In this document: in pieces, positions 6,890 to 14,539 of the stretch
Layout of the letters: each line of letters begins with the position of its first letter
How positions within the stretch are numbered: position 1 is the first letter of the stretch
The notes under the pieces: model-generated
Told to the model about the DNA's origin: nothing
The model's database searches: none
What the model saw: only the letters and a program-made list of their open reading frames with translations
Translations under genes and position numbers: made by a program
Assembly: GCA_964560145.1 (NCBI GenBank)
Contig: CAZLKS010000001.1
Location: 1 to 57,560 of the forward strand
Direction: 5' to 3'
From: JAHFLF01 sp964560145
GTDB taxonomy: Bacteria; Patescibacteriota; Minisyncoccia; UBA6257; 1-14-0-10-44-23
DNA: 57,560 bases

Positions 6890-6932
6890 TCTAAACAGGT
6901 CACCCTCCTTCACTCTTTCCTCCATTGCAAGG

Positions 6933-6938
6933 TATACT
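6933..6938 (+). promoter_or_regulatory. -10 box, leaderless transcript
   Basis: TATACT, 7 nt before the ATG at 6946, behind a degenerate AAACAGGT...CTCCTTCA box (6893-6911). Confidence 0.5.
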
Positions 6939-6945
6939 TTCGTAT

Positions 6946-7746
6946 ATGCGAAGCGAAAAAACGCTCTTTTATGATGAGCAGGATTATCAACGGGCACTTT
7001 CTACCCTAGAGAGGCTGAGCAGGCACGTCTTGTGCAAGTTCGCCCTCGTGGGCGGCACAGCGAATCGGGCTCTGTTCCCTGCGTGGGCCGAGCAGATTCA
7101 GGCGAAAAGATTTAATGATTTAGACATTTTACTACTTCCAACCGCAGCGGAAGTCGGCAGACCTCTCGTCAGCACAACCATCAAGACTGATTTTTTTGTT
7201 AATCATATCAGCCCCTACCGTTTTGATGGGCATTATATGGGCATGACCGACAGGGTGTATCACGTTGGTGTCGATATCTTTCCAAGAAAACGAAATGTTG
7301 AAACGCAAGAAATCAATCTCGAGGGGAAAACGTATCACGTTCTATCAAACGAGGAGCTGTATCTGAGTGTGGCTCGCGACATCTACGAGACACTGACGAG
7401 AGAGAAAAATCCGATACTCGACCCAAAACATTTAGCCTTCCTCAACTTCCTGGAAAACAAAGTGGATTTTCTTAAGATTAACGAATTATGGGAACAGGAG
7501 CGACCGATAATTGCTGCTCATGAGCAGTATCCGTTTACAACCCTCGAAGGGTATCTTGCTCAAATAAAGAAGCTCGTCGTGGAAAGAAAAGACAGAATAG
7601 AAGAGAAAGTCCCTGGAACTCAAACACGAAAATATGGAAACTCCCCTCTTTCTGAAGCCTGGGGAATCACAATAGAAAACGAAGCTGACTTCTACGAATC
7701 CAACCGATTGAAGGGTCAGTACTGGCTGAACGACAAAGAAAAATAG
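6946..7746 (+). CDS. nucleotidyltransferase-like protein
   Basis: A 266-residue protein whose N-terminal third carries the nucleotidyltransferase pattern ALVGGTANRAL followed by FNDLDILLL (GG...DxD-like). The rest is helical. Such proteins range from AbiEii-type toxins to sugar-phosphate or tRNA nucleotidyltransferases. No AbiEi-like partner is adjacent, so a toxin role is not supported here. The ATG at 6946 is chosen because it lies 7 nt after a TATACT box; an upstream start would overlap the promoter. It may be the last member of the accessory array. Confidence 0.6.
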   Translation: MRSEKTLFYDEQDYQRALSTLERLSRHVLCKFALVGGTANRALFPAWAEQIQAKRFNDLDILLLPTAAEVGRPLVSTTIKTDFFVNHISPYRFDGHYMGMTDRVYHVGVDIFPRKRNVETQEINLEGKTYHVLSNEELYLSVARDIYETLTREKNPILDPKHLAFLNFLENKVDFLKINELWEQERPIIAAHEQYPFTTLEGYLAQIKKLVVERKDRIEEKVPGTQTRKYGNSPLSEAWGITIENEADFYESNRLKGQYWLNDKEK

Positions 7747-7782
7747 ATTCGAGCGAAAACACCCCCCTGTCTTACTTCTCGC

Positions 7783-7917
7783 CTAGATTGGCAACAATCG
7801 AACGATTACGAGAATGAGCACCACAACGAGTAGCGTGTGAATCAAGTTTCCGCCGAAATTAAAACTGAAGCCAAGTAGCCAGAGAAAGAATACGATAAGT
7901 GCAGCTGTCCAGAGCAT
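7783..7917 (-). CDS. lmo0937-like mini membrane protein
   Basis: A 44-residue protein, MLWTAALIVFFLWLLGFSFN followed by a glycine pair and a second hydrophobic stretch. The MLWT start, WLLG and GGxxHxLLV pattern match the lmo0937/DUF5670 family of two-helix membrane peptides, often stress-associated. It begins 5 nt after the stop of the upstream sigma-factor gene on the same strand, so the two are probably co-transcribed. Confidence 0.65.
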   Translation of the reverse strand: MLWTAALIVFFLWLLGFSFNFGGNLIHTLLVVVLILVIVRLLPI

Positions 7918-7922
7918 ATAGT

Positions 7923-8459
7923 TTAATGAGTTATTATCGGAATAATTGGTTCGCCTTCGTACAACTTCTTTAATCGAGCCAGACCGCGATGCACCTGCAC
8001 CGCTATCGCATTTTGCGTCTGCCCCGTCAGGATTGACATCTCTTTCAACGACAAATCCTGTAGGTATCTCATTTTAATCACTTTCTGATACCGCTCTGGC
8101 AAGCGCTTAACAAAAAGCAGTATCTCTTTTGAATCAATCAAACTCGCCAATCGATCGGAGTCTTTTGCCCGTGGTTCATATCCTTTCTCGAGCAAGACAT
8201 CAAGCGAGACAGTTTTACGTTTACGATATTCATCAATAATCAGATTATTGAGCACGTGATACAAAAAAGCCTTCATCGTCTCTATCTTACCCCCCTTCAC
8301 TAAGTAACTCCACGTCTTGATAAAAGTATCTTGCACTAAGTCGTTACCGAGCGCTTGATTACCAAGCTTAAAAAAAGAGTGTTGATTCAAACCCTTCACG
8401 AAATCGCGATGAGCAGTTGCTAGTAGTATTCGCTGTTGTGCTTCTTGCAGTTCTTTCAT
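7923..8459 (-). CDS. ECF-type RNA polymerase sigma factor
   Basis: A 178-residue sigma-70 family protein. Region 2 is seen in LVQDTFIKTWSYL and MKAFLYHVLNNLIIDEYRKRK (core binding and -10 recognition), and region 4 in LPERYQKVIKMRYLQDLSLK plus the helix-turn-helix SILTGQTQNAIAVQVHRG. There is no region 1 or 3, as expected for an ECF factor. No anti-sigma gene is next to it; the only likely operon partner is the 44-residue membrane peptide downstream. ATG 8459 is used; a TTG just upstream is possible. Confidence 0.85.
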   Translation of the reverse strand: MKELQEAQQRILLATAHRDFVKGLNQHSFFKLGNQALGNDLVQDTFIKTWSYLVKGGKIETMKAFLYHVLNNLIIDEYRKRKTVSLDVLLEKGYEPRAKDSDRLASLIDSKEILLFVKRLPERYQKVIKMRYLQDLSLKEMSILTGQTQNAIAVQVHRGLARLKKLYEGEPIIPIITH

Positions 8460-8729
8460 CAATGCGTTTCGGTCTTGTGAAGCCGCTTGATATCCACTTC
8501 CATTACAATGAAGCCCAGTGAAAATATCGCATCACCTCCCCTCAAGCTCAACTAAGCTAGCATTCAAGCGAATCTCGATGGGTCCCCATCATAGCACAGT
8601 AGCTCCGTTTGCCCTATTCTAGCGTTCGTTATATTACAAAACCGGCACTGCTTATTTTGTCGCTTTCTTAAGACGACGATTGAGCCAAATCCCGCTGTAA
8701 TAGAATACGCCTATCAACGGCTTAATCGC

Positions 8730-9143
8730 ATGACAAAGAAATATCCCAATAAAGCAGCTGAAATTACTCAACGAACCATACTCGTTATCGAAGACGAAAA
8801 AAGTCTCCGTGAGGCGACTATTGATGTTTTACAGCGTCGAGGTTTCCTGACTCTTTCCGCAAAAAATGGCCGCGAGGGCATCAGCATTGCGATTGAAAAA
8901 CACCCCGACTTGATTTTACTCGACCTGATTATGCCGGAGATGGATGGAACCACGACACTCAAGAAAATTCGCGAAGATGCGTGGGGTGCAACCGTCCCCG
9001 TCATCATCTTAACGAATCTCAGTGCCATTAACGGAAATGCCGCCGATGATGCATGGGCACATATCCCAACGCAGTACCTTATCAAGTCTGACTGGAAGCT
9101 CCACGACATCATAAAGAAAGTCGAAAGCGTTCTTTTTACTTAA
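8730..9143 (+). CDS. response regulator, receiver domain only
   Basis: A 137-residue single-domain receiver. The acidic pair is in ILVIEDE, the phospho-acceptor Asp is in LILLDLIMPEMDG, the conserved Thr follows in VIILTN, and the Lys is in YLIKSD. There is no output domain, so it acts by protein contact or as a phosphate relay. It is the first gene of a receiver/kinase/receiver operon. Confidence 0.9.
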   Translation: MTKKYPNKAAEITQRTILVIEDEKSLREATIDVLQRRGFLTLSAKNGREGISIAIEKHPDLILLDLIMPEMDGTTTLKKIREDAWGATVPVIILTNLSAINGNAADDAWAHIPTQYLIKSDWKLHDIIKKVESVLFT

Positions 9144-9161
9144 AACTATCTTCATCATTTC

Positions 9162-10514
9162 ATGAACAAAAAGGGAACCTCTGCCTCTGCCGACATCATC
9201 TTAAACCTTAAAATTCTTGCTCGGGAAAAAGAAAGTGCGCGACGAAAACTGGCTGTCGTAGCTAAGAAATTAGCAGTTACGGCTGCCAAGCTGGCTGCTG
9301 TAGCCAGAGAGAAGGAGATAGTCAGACGCAAGCTCGCCGTAACCGCCGCAAAACTCAAGGCTTCACACGAAACGCTCGAGAAAAAAGTGTTTGAAAGAAC
9401 CAAAAGCCTCGAAATGTCCCGCGTGAAAGAGGAGGCAATTCTATTATCTGTCGGCGATGGACTCATCGTTACGGACGAAAAAGGAATAGTCACTATCATC
9501 AATAGAACAGCCGAGAGATTGCTCGAAGTAAAGAGCCGGAATGCTATCGGTAGAAACTTCGCAGAGACTTCGTCTTTAGTGGATGAAAAGGGGCTGCCCA
9601 TCCCGCCAGAGCAGCACCCGATTAGAATGGCACTCAAAACACGCATTACCACGACAACCGCTATCGGCTCGGCATATTATCACGTACGCAGGGACAAGAC
9701 GCGATTCCCAATGGCAATCACCGCAACGCCAGTTATTCTTGGCGAAAAAGTCATCGGCACAATCAAGGTTTTCCGGGACATCACCTACGAACGAGACATC
9801 GACAAAGCGAAGACTGAATTTGTTTCGCTCGCCAGCCATCAACTTCGCACCCCCCTGTCTTCAGTTAACTGGTATGCCGAGATGCTGCTCGCTGGCGACG
9901 TGGGCGAGCTCAATGCAAAACAGAAAAAGTATTTGGCAGAAGTATACCGCAGCAGTCAGCGCATGGTTGAACTCGTCAACGCACTACTCGACGTCGCTTC
10001 TCTCGAACTCGGAACACTAGCGGTTGAACCAGAGACAACCAATATCTGTGCATTAGCCGAGAGTGTCATTAGCGAACAGAGGCCGCAAATTGATGCACGA
10101 AACATACGTTTCACTTCGAACTTCGGGAAGGACATTCCACTTATGCAGACCGACCCAAAACTTCTGCGAATGATTATACAAAATATTTTATCAAACGCCG
10201 TAAAATACTCTCCCGAAGAGGGCAAAGTCCACTTCTCCATCTCACTGCATAACCAGAAGAAGATACTTCTAAAGATTGCTGATACGGGCTACGGCATTCC
10301 CAAGAATCAACAGCACAAGATATTCACTAAATTATTCCGTGCTGATAATGTACGCGACAAGGACACTGACGGAACTGGCCTTGGACTGTATATCGTGAAA
10401 TCAATCGTCGAGAACTCTGGAGGTAAAGTCTGGTTCCGCTCTACTACCAGCGGAGAGCATCAAGGTACTACCTTCTATGTCGCGCTACCGATAACAGAGG
10501 TGCGCGCATCTTAA
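9162..10514 (+). CDS. cytosolic PAS-histidine kinase
   Basis: A 450-residue kinase. Residues about 15-90 form a long Ala/Lys-rich coiled coil with near-repeats of KLAVTAAKL. A PAS domain follows at about 95-210 (VGDGLIVTDEKG...), then HisKA with the phospho-acceptor in LASHQLRTPLS (about 226), and HATPase_c with N-box NILSNAVKYSP, G1 DTGYGIP and G2 GTGLGLYIV. No membrane segments are visible, so it senses a cytoplasmic signal. It sits between two receiver-only genes with short gaps, so the three form one signalling operon. Confidence 0.92.
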   Translation: MNKKGTSASADIILNLKILAREKESARRKLAVVAKKLAVTAAKLAAVAREKEIVRRKLAVTAAKLKASHETLEKKVFERTKSLEMSRVKEEAILLSVGDGLIVTDEKGIVTIINRTAERLLEVKSRNAIGRNFAETSSLVDEKGLPIPPEQHPIRMALKTRITTTTAIGSAYYHVRRDKTRFPMAITATPVILGEKVIGTIKVFRDITYERDIDKAKTEFVSLASHQLRTPLSSVNWYAEMLLAGDVGELNAKQKKYLAEVYRSSQRMVELVNALLDVASLELGTLAVEPETTNICALAESVISEQRPQIDARNIRFTSNFGKDIPLMQTDPKLLRMIIQNILSNAVKYSPEEGKVHFSISLHNQKKILLKIADTGYGIPKNQQHKIFTKLFRADNVRDKDTDGTGLGLYIVKSIVENSGGKVWFRSTTSGEHQGTTFYVALPITEVRAS

Positions 10515-10521
10515 TAACTTT

Positions 10522-10980
10522 ATGACAAAAAAAATCCAAGAGAAGAAAACGGTACTCGTTATCGAAGACGAACACTCACTGCTCGTGGCAATTAATGACA
10601 AGCTCGTCAAAAGCGGGTTTCGCGTCATTACTGCTCGAAGCGTCGAACAAGCCTTCAATCCTGAACTCGACAAGAAAGGACTCGGCGTGATTACCATCAA
10701 AAGCATCCAAAATGCACTGAATCACCTCGAAAAGCTCGAACATATTGATGCCATCTGGCTCGACCATCACCTCCTTGGCAAAGAGGATGGGCTTGATTTT
10801 GTGGGAAAGTTCAAGGCAAACGGCGGCAAATGGAAAAAAATTCCCGTCTTCGTAATCAGTAACGCCGCTAACCCAAAAACGGTTAAATCGTATATCAACT
10901 CAGGTGCAACAAAATATTATATAAAATCAGACCATCGACTGGATGAAATCATACGTGATATACGAACCTTGCTGGCGTAG
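10522..10980 (+). CDS. response regulator, receiver domain only (second)
   Basis: A 152-residue receiver-like protein. VLVIEDEHS gives the acidic residues, the probable phospho-acceptor Asp lies in AIWLDHHLLG, FVISNA carries Ser in place of the conserved Thr, and the Lys is in YYIKSDH. An insertion of about 15-20 residues after the first helix (EQAFNPELDKKGLGVITIKS) is unusual and resembles a partial internal duplication of the flanking segment. It starts 7 nt after the kinase stop, so co-translation is likely. Confidence 0.85.
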   Translation: MTKKIQEKKTVLVIEDEHSLLVAINDKLVKSGFRVITARSVEQAFNPELDKKGLGVITIKSIQNALNHLEKLEHIDAIWLDHHLLGKEDGLDFVGKFKANGGKWKKIPVFVISNAANPKTVKSYINSGATKYYIKSDHRLDEIIRDIRTLLA

Positions 10981-11009
10981 ACTGACACTGTAATACGTAT
11001 CACTCACCG

Positions 11010-11040
11010 ACGGCCTCAGTATGTGAGGCCGTTTGTTTTT
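11010..11040 (+). terminator. Rho-independent terminator of the signalling operon
   Basis: ACGGCCTCA / TGAGGCCGT, a 9-bp stem with a 5-nt loop followed by TTGTTTTT. Confidence 0.85.
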
Positions 11041-11207
11041 AGCCCGCTCATCAATCAAACTTTGCTCTAAATAAACGGCCTCAACATTACGACACTGTAA
11101 TGGATTGGCTGCACTTGCGGCTCTAACAGTAGAAGCATGGCCCATACAAACAGCGTTTTCCATAAGGTCGATGGACTCATCTATCAAAAATACAAAAAAA
11201 TAATTAT

Positions 11208-11867
11208 ATGAACAAAATAAACTTCGGCATTGTTTCAATCATCGCAGCCTCTCTTCTTACTTCCGGCATCGCTCAGGCTGCAATCACCACGAGCCTCGAT
11301 CTTGGCGACCAAGGCGCACAGGTCACCGAGCTTCAGACCTACCTCGCCACCAATGCCAGCATCTATCCTTCTGGTTTAGTAACTGGATACTTCGGTGCTT
11401 TGACACAAGCCGGCATTCAGCGCTTTCAAACAGCTCAGGGAATCGTAACGAGCGGAACACCATCAACAACCGGTTATGGCCGCGTTGGTCCGACCACCAT
11501 GGCACGCATCAACAACTTAAACGGCAGTCCTAACCAAACCGCATGGGATGCTGTTCCCGTTCTATCCAACCCTTCGGTGAGTGTTAACAGCAACTCAGCG
11601 ACAATTAGCTGGAACACCAATGAGGCAGCTATTGGTCAAGTCTACTACAATAACCTTCCGCTCATCTCTGATGAAGCGACAGGGCCTCGCCAACAGCCAT
11701 ACGTAAGCGGTGTCGCCGTTGTAATCAATGGTGGCTACCAGCTCTCACACTCGACAACGCTACAGGGCCTTCAGCCAAACACGACCTACTACTTCTTAGC
11801 TCGTGCAGTTGATAGCGCTGGCAACATGAGTATGACGTGGCCGAGCAGCTTCCATACCTCAAACTAA
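11208..11867 (+). CDS. secreted peptidoglycan-binding / fibronectin III protein
   Basis: A 219-residue exported protein. A Sec signal peptide occupies about residues 1-24 (INFGIVSIIAASLLTSGIAQA, cleavage near AQA-A). A peptidoglycan-binding-1-like repeat follows (LGDQGAQVTELQTYL ... GYFGALTQAGIQRFQ ... YGRVGPTTMARI), a form common in Patescibacteria surface proteins. A fibronectin type III-like domain ends the chain (SATISWNTNEAA, NTTYYFLARAVDSAGN). It probably sits on the cell wall. It is monocistronic with its own terminator. Confidence 0.8.
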   Translation: MNKINFGIVSIIAASLLTSGIAQAAITTSLDLGDQGAQVTELQTYLATNASIYPSGLVTGYFGALTQAGIQRFQTAQGIVTSGTPSTTGYGRVGPTTMARINNLNGSPNQTAWDAVPVLSNPSVSVNSNSATISWNTNEAAIGQVYYNNLPLISDEATGPRQQPYVSGVAVVINGGYQLSHSTTLQGLQPNTTYYFLARAVDSAGNMSMTWPSSFHTSN

Positions 11868-11898
11868 GCAGAATTAGTTATCCTGGGGAGGAACTGAT

Positions 11899-11935
11899 AA
11901 AACCGCTGAGCTCACGCTTGGCGGTTTTATGTTTT
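11899..11935 (+). terminator. Rho-independent terminator
   Basis: AAAACCGC / GCGGTTTT stem around a 14-nt loop, then a T-rich tail. It follows the surface-protein gene. Confidence 0.75.
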
Positions 11936-11981
11936 GTCGCATACATGGACTCACTCATGAAACGTGATACTCTTAATCATA

Positions 11982-12179
11982 ATGGATAAAGAACTTGAAA
12001 CAAGGTTAGCGGCCATAGAGCAGAAAATCGATGCCGCTTATCACTCTGCCGAAAAAACCCGTAAGTATCTGCTTTGGACACTTATCATTAGCCTAGCGAT
12101 GATTGTTCTCCCTTTAATTGGTATGGCTTTTGTTTTGCCGAAATTCATTGGCACACTTGGGGCATATCAACTCTTTTAG
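11982..12179 (+). CDS. small coiled-coil membrane protein
   Basis: A 65-residue protein. Residues 1-28 are a charged amphipathic helix (KELETRLAAIEQKIDAAYHS), followed by one transmembrane helix of about 22 residues and a short tail. Function unknown. ATG 11982 is preferred because upstream in-frame codons overlap the AT-rich promoter region. Confidence 0.55.
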   Translation: MDKELETRLAAIEQKIDAAYHSAEKTRKYLLWTLIISLAMIVLPLIGMAFVLPKFIGTLGAYQLF

Positions 12180-12273
12180 TAGATTCAACTAGTTCCTTCG
12201 GACGAGGATGGATCCCGTGTCGTAGCACGGGATGATATACGGGGAGGGGTCGAGCCCTTAAGAAACTAGTTCC

Positions 12274-12945
12274 CTATTCTGAGTTTGTCCACTTGTCTAC
12301 ATCAAACTCGTCAAAATGCCGAATGATGTTTGGATACTTTAAAGTTGTTTGTAATTTTCGGTCCACACGAATCGGAACTATCCTGCCATGCTTGCCGTGT
12401 TCATCGTGTACCTGACGAATAATCTGCGGACGGTCTTCGAAGAAAAAAATCTTCGGGTACATCTCGGCGAGTTGACCAAGGGCGCGTGATTTGTCGGCAG
12501 CCATCGTTTCATCTCGTTGGGGAATAAAAATCATGTGCTGAATGTATTTATCTAATCCACTGCGAGCGACTTTTTGCTGCTGATGCTCAGGATCCCCTGT
12601 TGTCACAATCGCAATCCCAAAGCGACCGTGTAAGCGAACGATAAATCTCTCAGCATCAGTATATATTTCATGACTTAAGCGTTCCATCGCCTCCCGATAG
12701 GCTCGGTACATCACCGGCGAGGCAGACACTAGATGCGGGTGTTGATGCAGAACCTCTCTTAAGTGATTACGAAAATTATACCCGCCAAGCATTTTCGCTT
12801 TATCATAAGCCCGCTGTTCAACATCGGGGTGCGTACCAGCCAACAGAAATAGCTCGCGAATAGCAGCACGAATGTGGTCGCGGTTTGCGATGACATCATC
12901 CCAATCAAAAGCAAAAAGTGGCTTATCGTGGAAGTGTGAACCCAT
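12274..12945 (-). CDS. HAD-superfamily hydrolase-like protein
   Basis: A 223-residue protein with HAD motifs: motif I FAFDWDDVI (DxD nucleophile and acid, about residue 12), motif II VTTGD, a Lys in MAADKSRAL (motif III) and FFEDRP (motif IV). Family enzymes dephosphorylate small molecules through an aspartyl-phosphate; the cap region between motifs I and II is helical. The substrate is unknown. ATG 12945 is preferred over longer starts because TATACT (12952-12957 on this strand) lies 6 nt upstream. Confidence 0.75.
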   Translation of the reverse strand: MGSHFHDKPLFAFDWDDVIANRDHIRAAIRELFLLAGTHPDVEQRAYDKAKMLGGYNFRNHLREVLHQHPHLVSASPVMYRAYREAMERLSHEIYTDAERFIVRLHGRFGIAIVTTGDPEHQQQKVARSGLDKYIQHMIFIPQRDETMAADKSRALGQLAEMYPKIFFFEDRPQIIRQVHDEHGKHGRIVPIRVDRKLQTTLKYPNIIRHFDEFDVDKWTNSE

Positions 12946-12951
12946 TTCTTT

Positions 12952-12957
12952 AGTATA
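12952..12957 (-). promoter_or_regulatory. -10 box, leaderless transcript
   Basis: TATACT on the minus strand, 6 nt before the HAD gene ATG; GGGG precedes it, and no ribosome binding site follows. Confidence 0.5.
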
Positions 12958-13029
12958 CCCCTGCTGGGAGCAACTTGAAACTGGAAAGAGTCGCCTTGTT
13001 CGCCTTCCCGCCGACACTAATAACAGCTC

Positions 13030-13179
13030 TTAACCTTTGAGTGTAGTACGCGCGGAGACCCCTACCTCTTTCAAGGGTGCCTTTATTGGTACGAAAAGTA
13101 AGGCGTACAACAACCCGGCGATGAGGAGAGTGAGAATAATGATAGCGATTATTCCCTTGCGATTAGTAGTGAAAAACAT
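13030..13179 (-). CDS. small single-pass membrane protein
   Basis: A 49-residue protein: a short basic N-terminus (MFFTTNRKG), one transmembrane helix (IIAIIILTLLIAGLLYALLF) and a short basic tail. It starts 3 nt after the stop of the larger membrane-anchored protein upstream (TAA-TCT-ATG), so it is translationally coupled. Function unknown. Confidence 0.5.
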   Translation of the reverse strand: MFFTTNRKGIIAIIILTLLIAGLLYALLFVPIKAPLKEVGVSARTTLKG

Positions 13180-13182
13180 AGA

Positions 13183-14538
13183 TTATAGTGCGGTACACAT
13201 TGGCAATTTCTTTGTATTGGCGTCCGGATCAGATGCACAAATATTTAGGAGTGATGCACCAGTAAATCGTCCATCTTTCGCAAAATTAAATCCAATTCGT
13301 GCTGCGTATCCCGAACTGCATGCATGACACCCGCCCTCGTCCTTAATATCAAACTCAAACACGAGTCGATTCCCCTTTCTCCCAATAAACACTTCGTCAT
13401 TTGTGTAGACGCTAAACCCAGGTAACGCCTTTTGAATCCCCTCTGCAATCTCATCCGTCCACCAAATACTGCCCGCACTACCGCCCTCAAGAGTAATCTG
13501 CTCCCCAAGTGCATTTAGGATAACATAATCATCGTTACTATTAGCTCGCCACGGATTAACGACATCAACAAGCGTCACGTTTCCAAACGGATGCACAGCA
13601 CTCGCAAACCACCCCGTCTGCCTATAGAAACTAATCGCCTCGGGCGATGCACTACTTAATTCCATAACACGTAAAGCACACTCATCAACATTTTTTCCCG
13701 CTAAGGCACACTCATGCAACTCTGATATGCTTTGCTGACGCATCCACCCATCACTCTCGAAAGCAGCCTTCCATACAATTGCATCGGTATATATAGTAGG
13801 TACCTGCCCCACGATATTTTCTTTGTTCAGAAAATAAAAACTTTCGGCCATCGCCGAATTAACCATGGCAAGATACCCATCCGCCCCGTGCATAGTATAT
13901 CCGCCGCCATTTCCCACCATCCAAAGCGCAACACGTCCTAGCGTCGGGCTGTACCGAATTCGATAGGGACCAGCGGCGGCGCAATCAGCACTATCAACAC
14001 CCTCGTCAGTTATTCTGACCGAAAACATACCGATATCATCTTTTATCTTTGAGAAAATGCGACACCGTGGTCCGAACTTTTTTTGGATTGCGGCGAGTAA
14101 TTCGTCTTCGGTCTGAGCAGTAGCGAATTGAATATGCACACCATTTCCGGCACGTGCAGCGTTATCAGCTGTTATATCAACAATCTTGTCGTCAAAGGCG
14201 AGATAATCACGCGCCGTCACGATGTCGACTGTCGCATCTCTTTGGTTCTCGTACACAACAAGAGGAACGTCCCTCTCACCATCCGCGATAACGCTCTTAG
14301 GCAGCCCTATGGCAAATTGCATATCTTTACTCACGTACTCCGTGAGTTCGTCTGGGCGAGCATCACGCCACTCGGGCACATGTACTACCGGCAATTCGTC
14401 GCCACTCACCGGCTGCGCACTCTCGGGACGGACAGCAGACTCAGTGCGGCCATTGTTTGAATACCAAAGACCCGCCGAAACGACGAGCATTAGCACAACA
14501 ATCTGAATCCATAGCTCAACTGGCTTTTTCTTTTGCAT
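13183..14538 (-). CDS. membrane-anchored extracytoplasmic protein, unknown
   Basis: A 451-residue protein with a basic N-terminus and one membrane anchor (about residues 8-26, LWIQIVVLMLVVSAGLWY), followed by a long extracytoplasmic region. Several Cys pairs (CHACSS, CADC-type spacing) could form disulfides outside the cell. No catalytic motif is recognised. It starts immediately downstream of gatB (stop at 14540) on the same strand and is coupled to the 49-residue membrane protein after it. Confidence 0.65.
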   Translation of the reverse strand: MQKKKPVELWIQIVVLMLVVSAGLWYSNNGRTESAVRPESAQPVSGDELPVVHVPEWRDARPDELTEYVSKDMQFAIGLPKSVIADGERDVPLVVYENQRDATVDIVTARDYLAFDDKIVDITADNAARAGNGVHIQFATAQTEDELLAAIQKKFGPRCRIFSKIKDDIGMFSVRITDEGVDSADCAAAGPYRIRYSPTLGRVALWMVGNGGGYTMHGADGYLAMVNSAMAESFYFLNKENIVGQVPTIYTDAIVWKAAFESDGWMRQQSISELHECALAGKNVDECALRVMELSSASPEAISFYRQTGWFASAVHPFGNVTLVDVVNPWRANSNDDYVILNALGEQITLEGGSAGSIWWTDEIAEGIQKALPGFSVYTNDEVFIGRKGNRLVFEFDIKDEGGCHACSSGYAARIGFNFAKDGRFTGASLLNICASDPDANTKKLPMCTAL

Positions 14539-14539
14539 A

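Noticed and set aside
6946..7746. AbiEii toxin of a toxin-antitoxin pair
   Set aside because: The nucleotidyltransferase motif fits, but no AbiEi-like antitoxin gene is adjacent, so the specific call is not supported.
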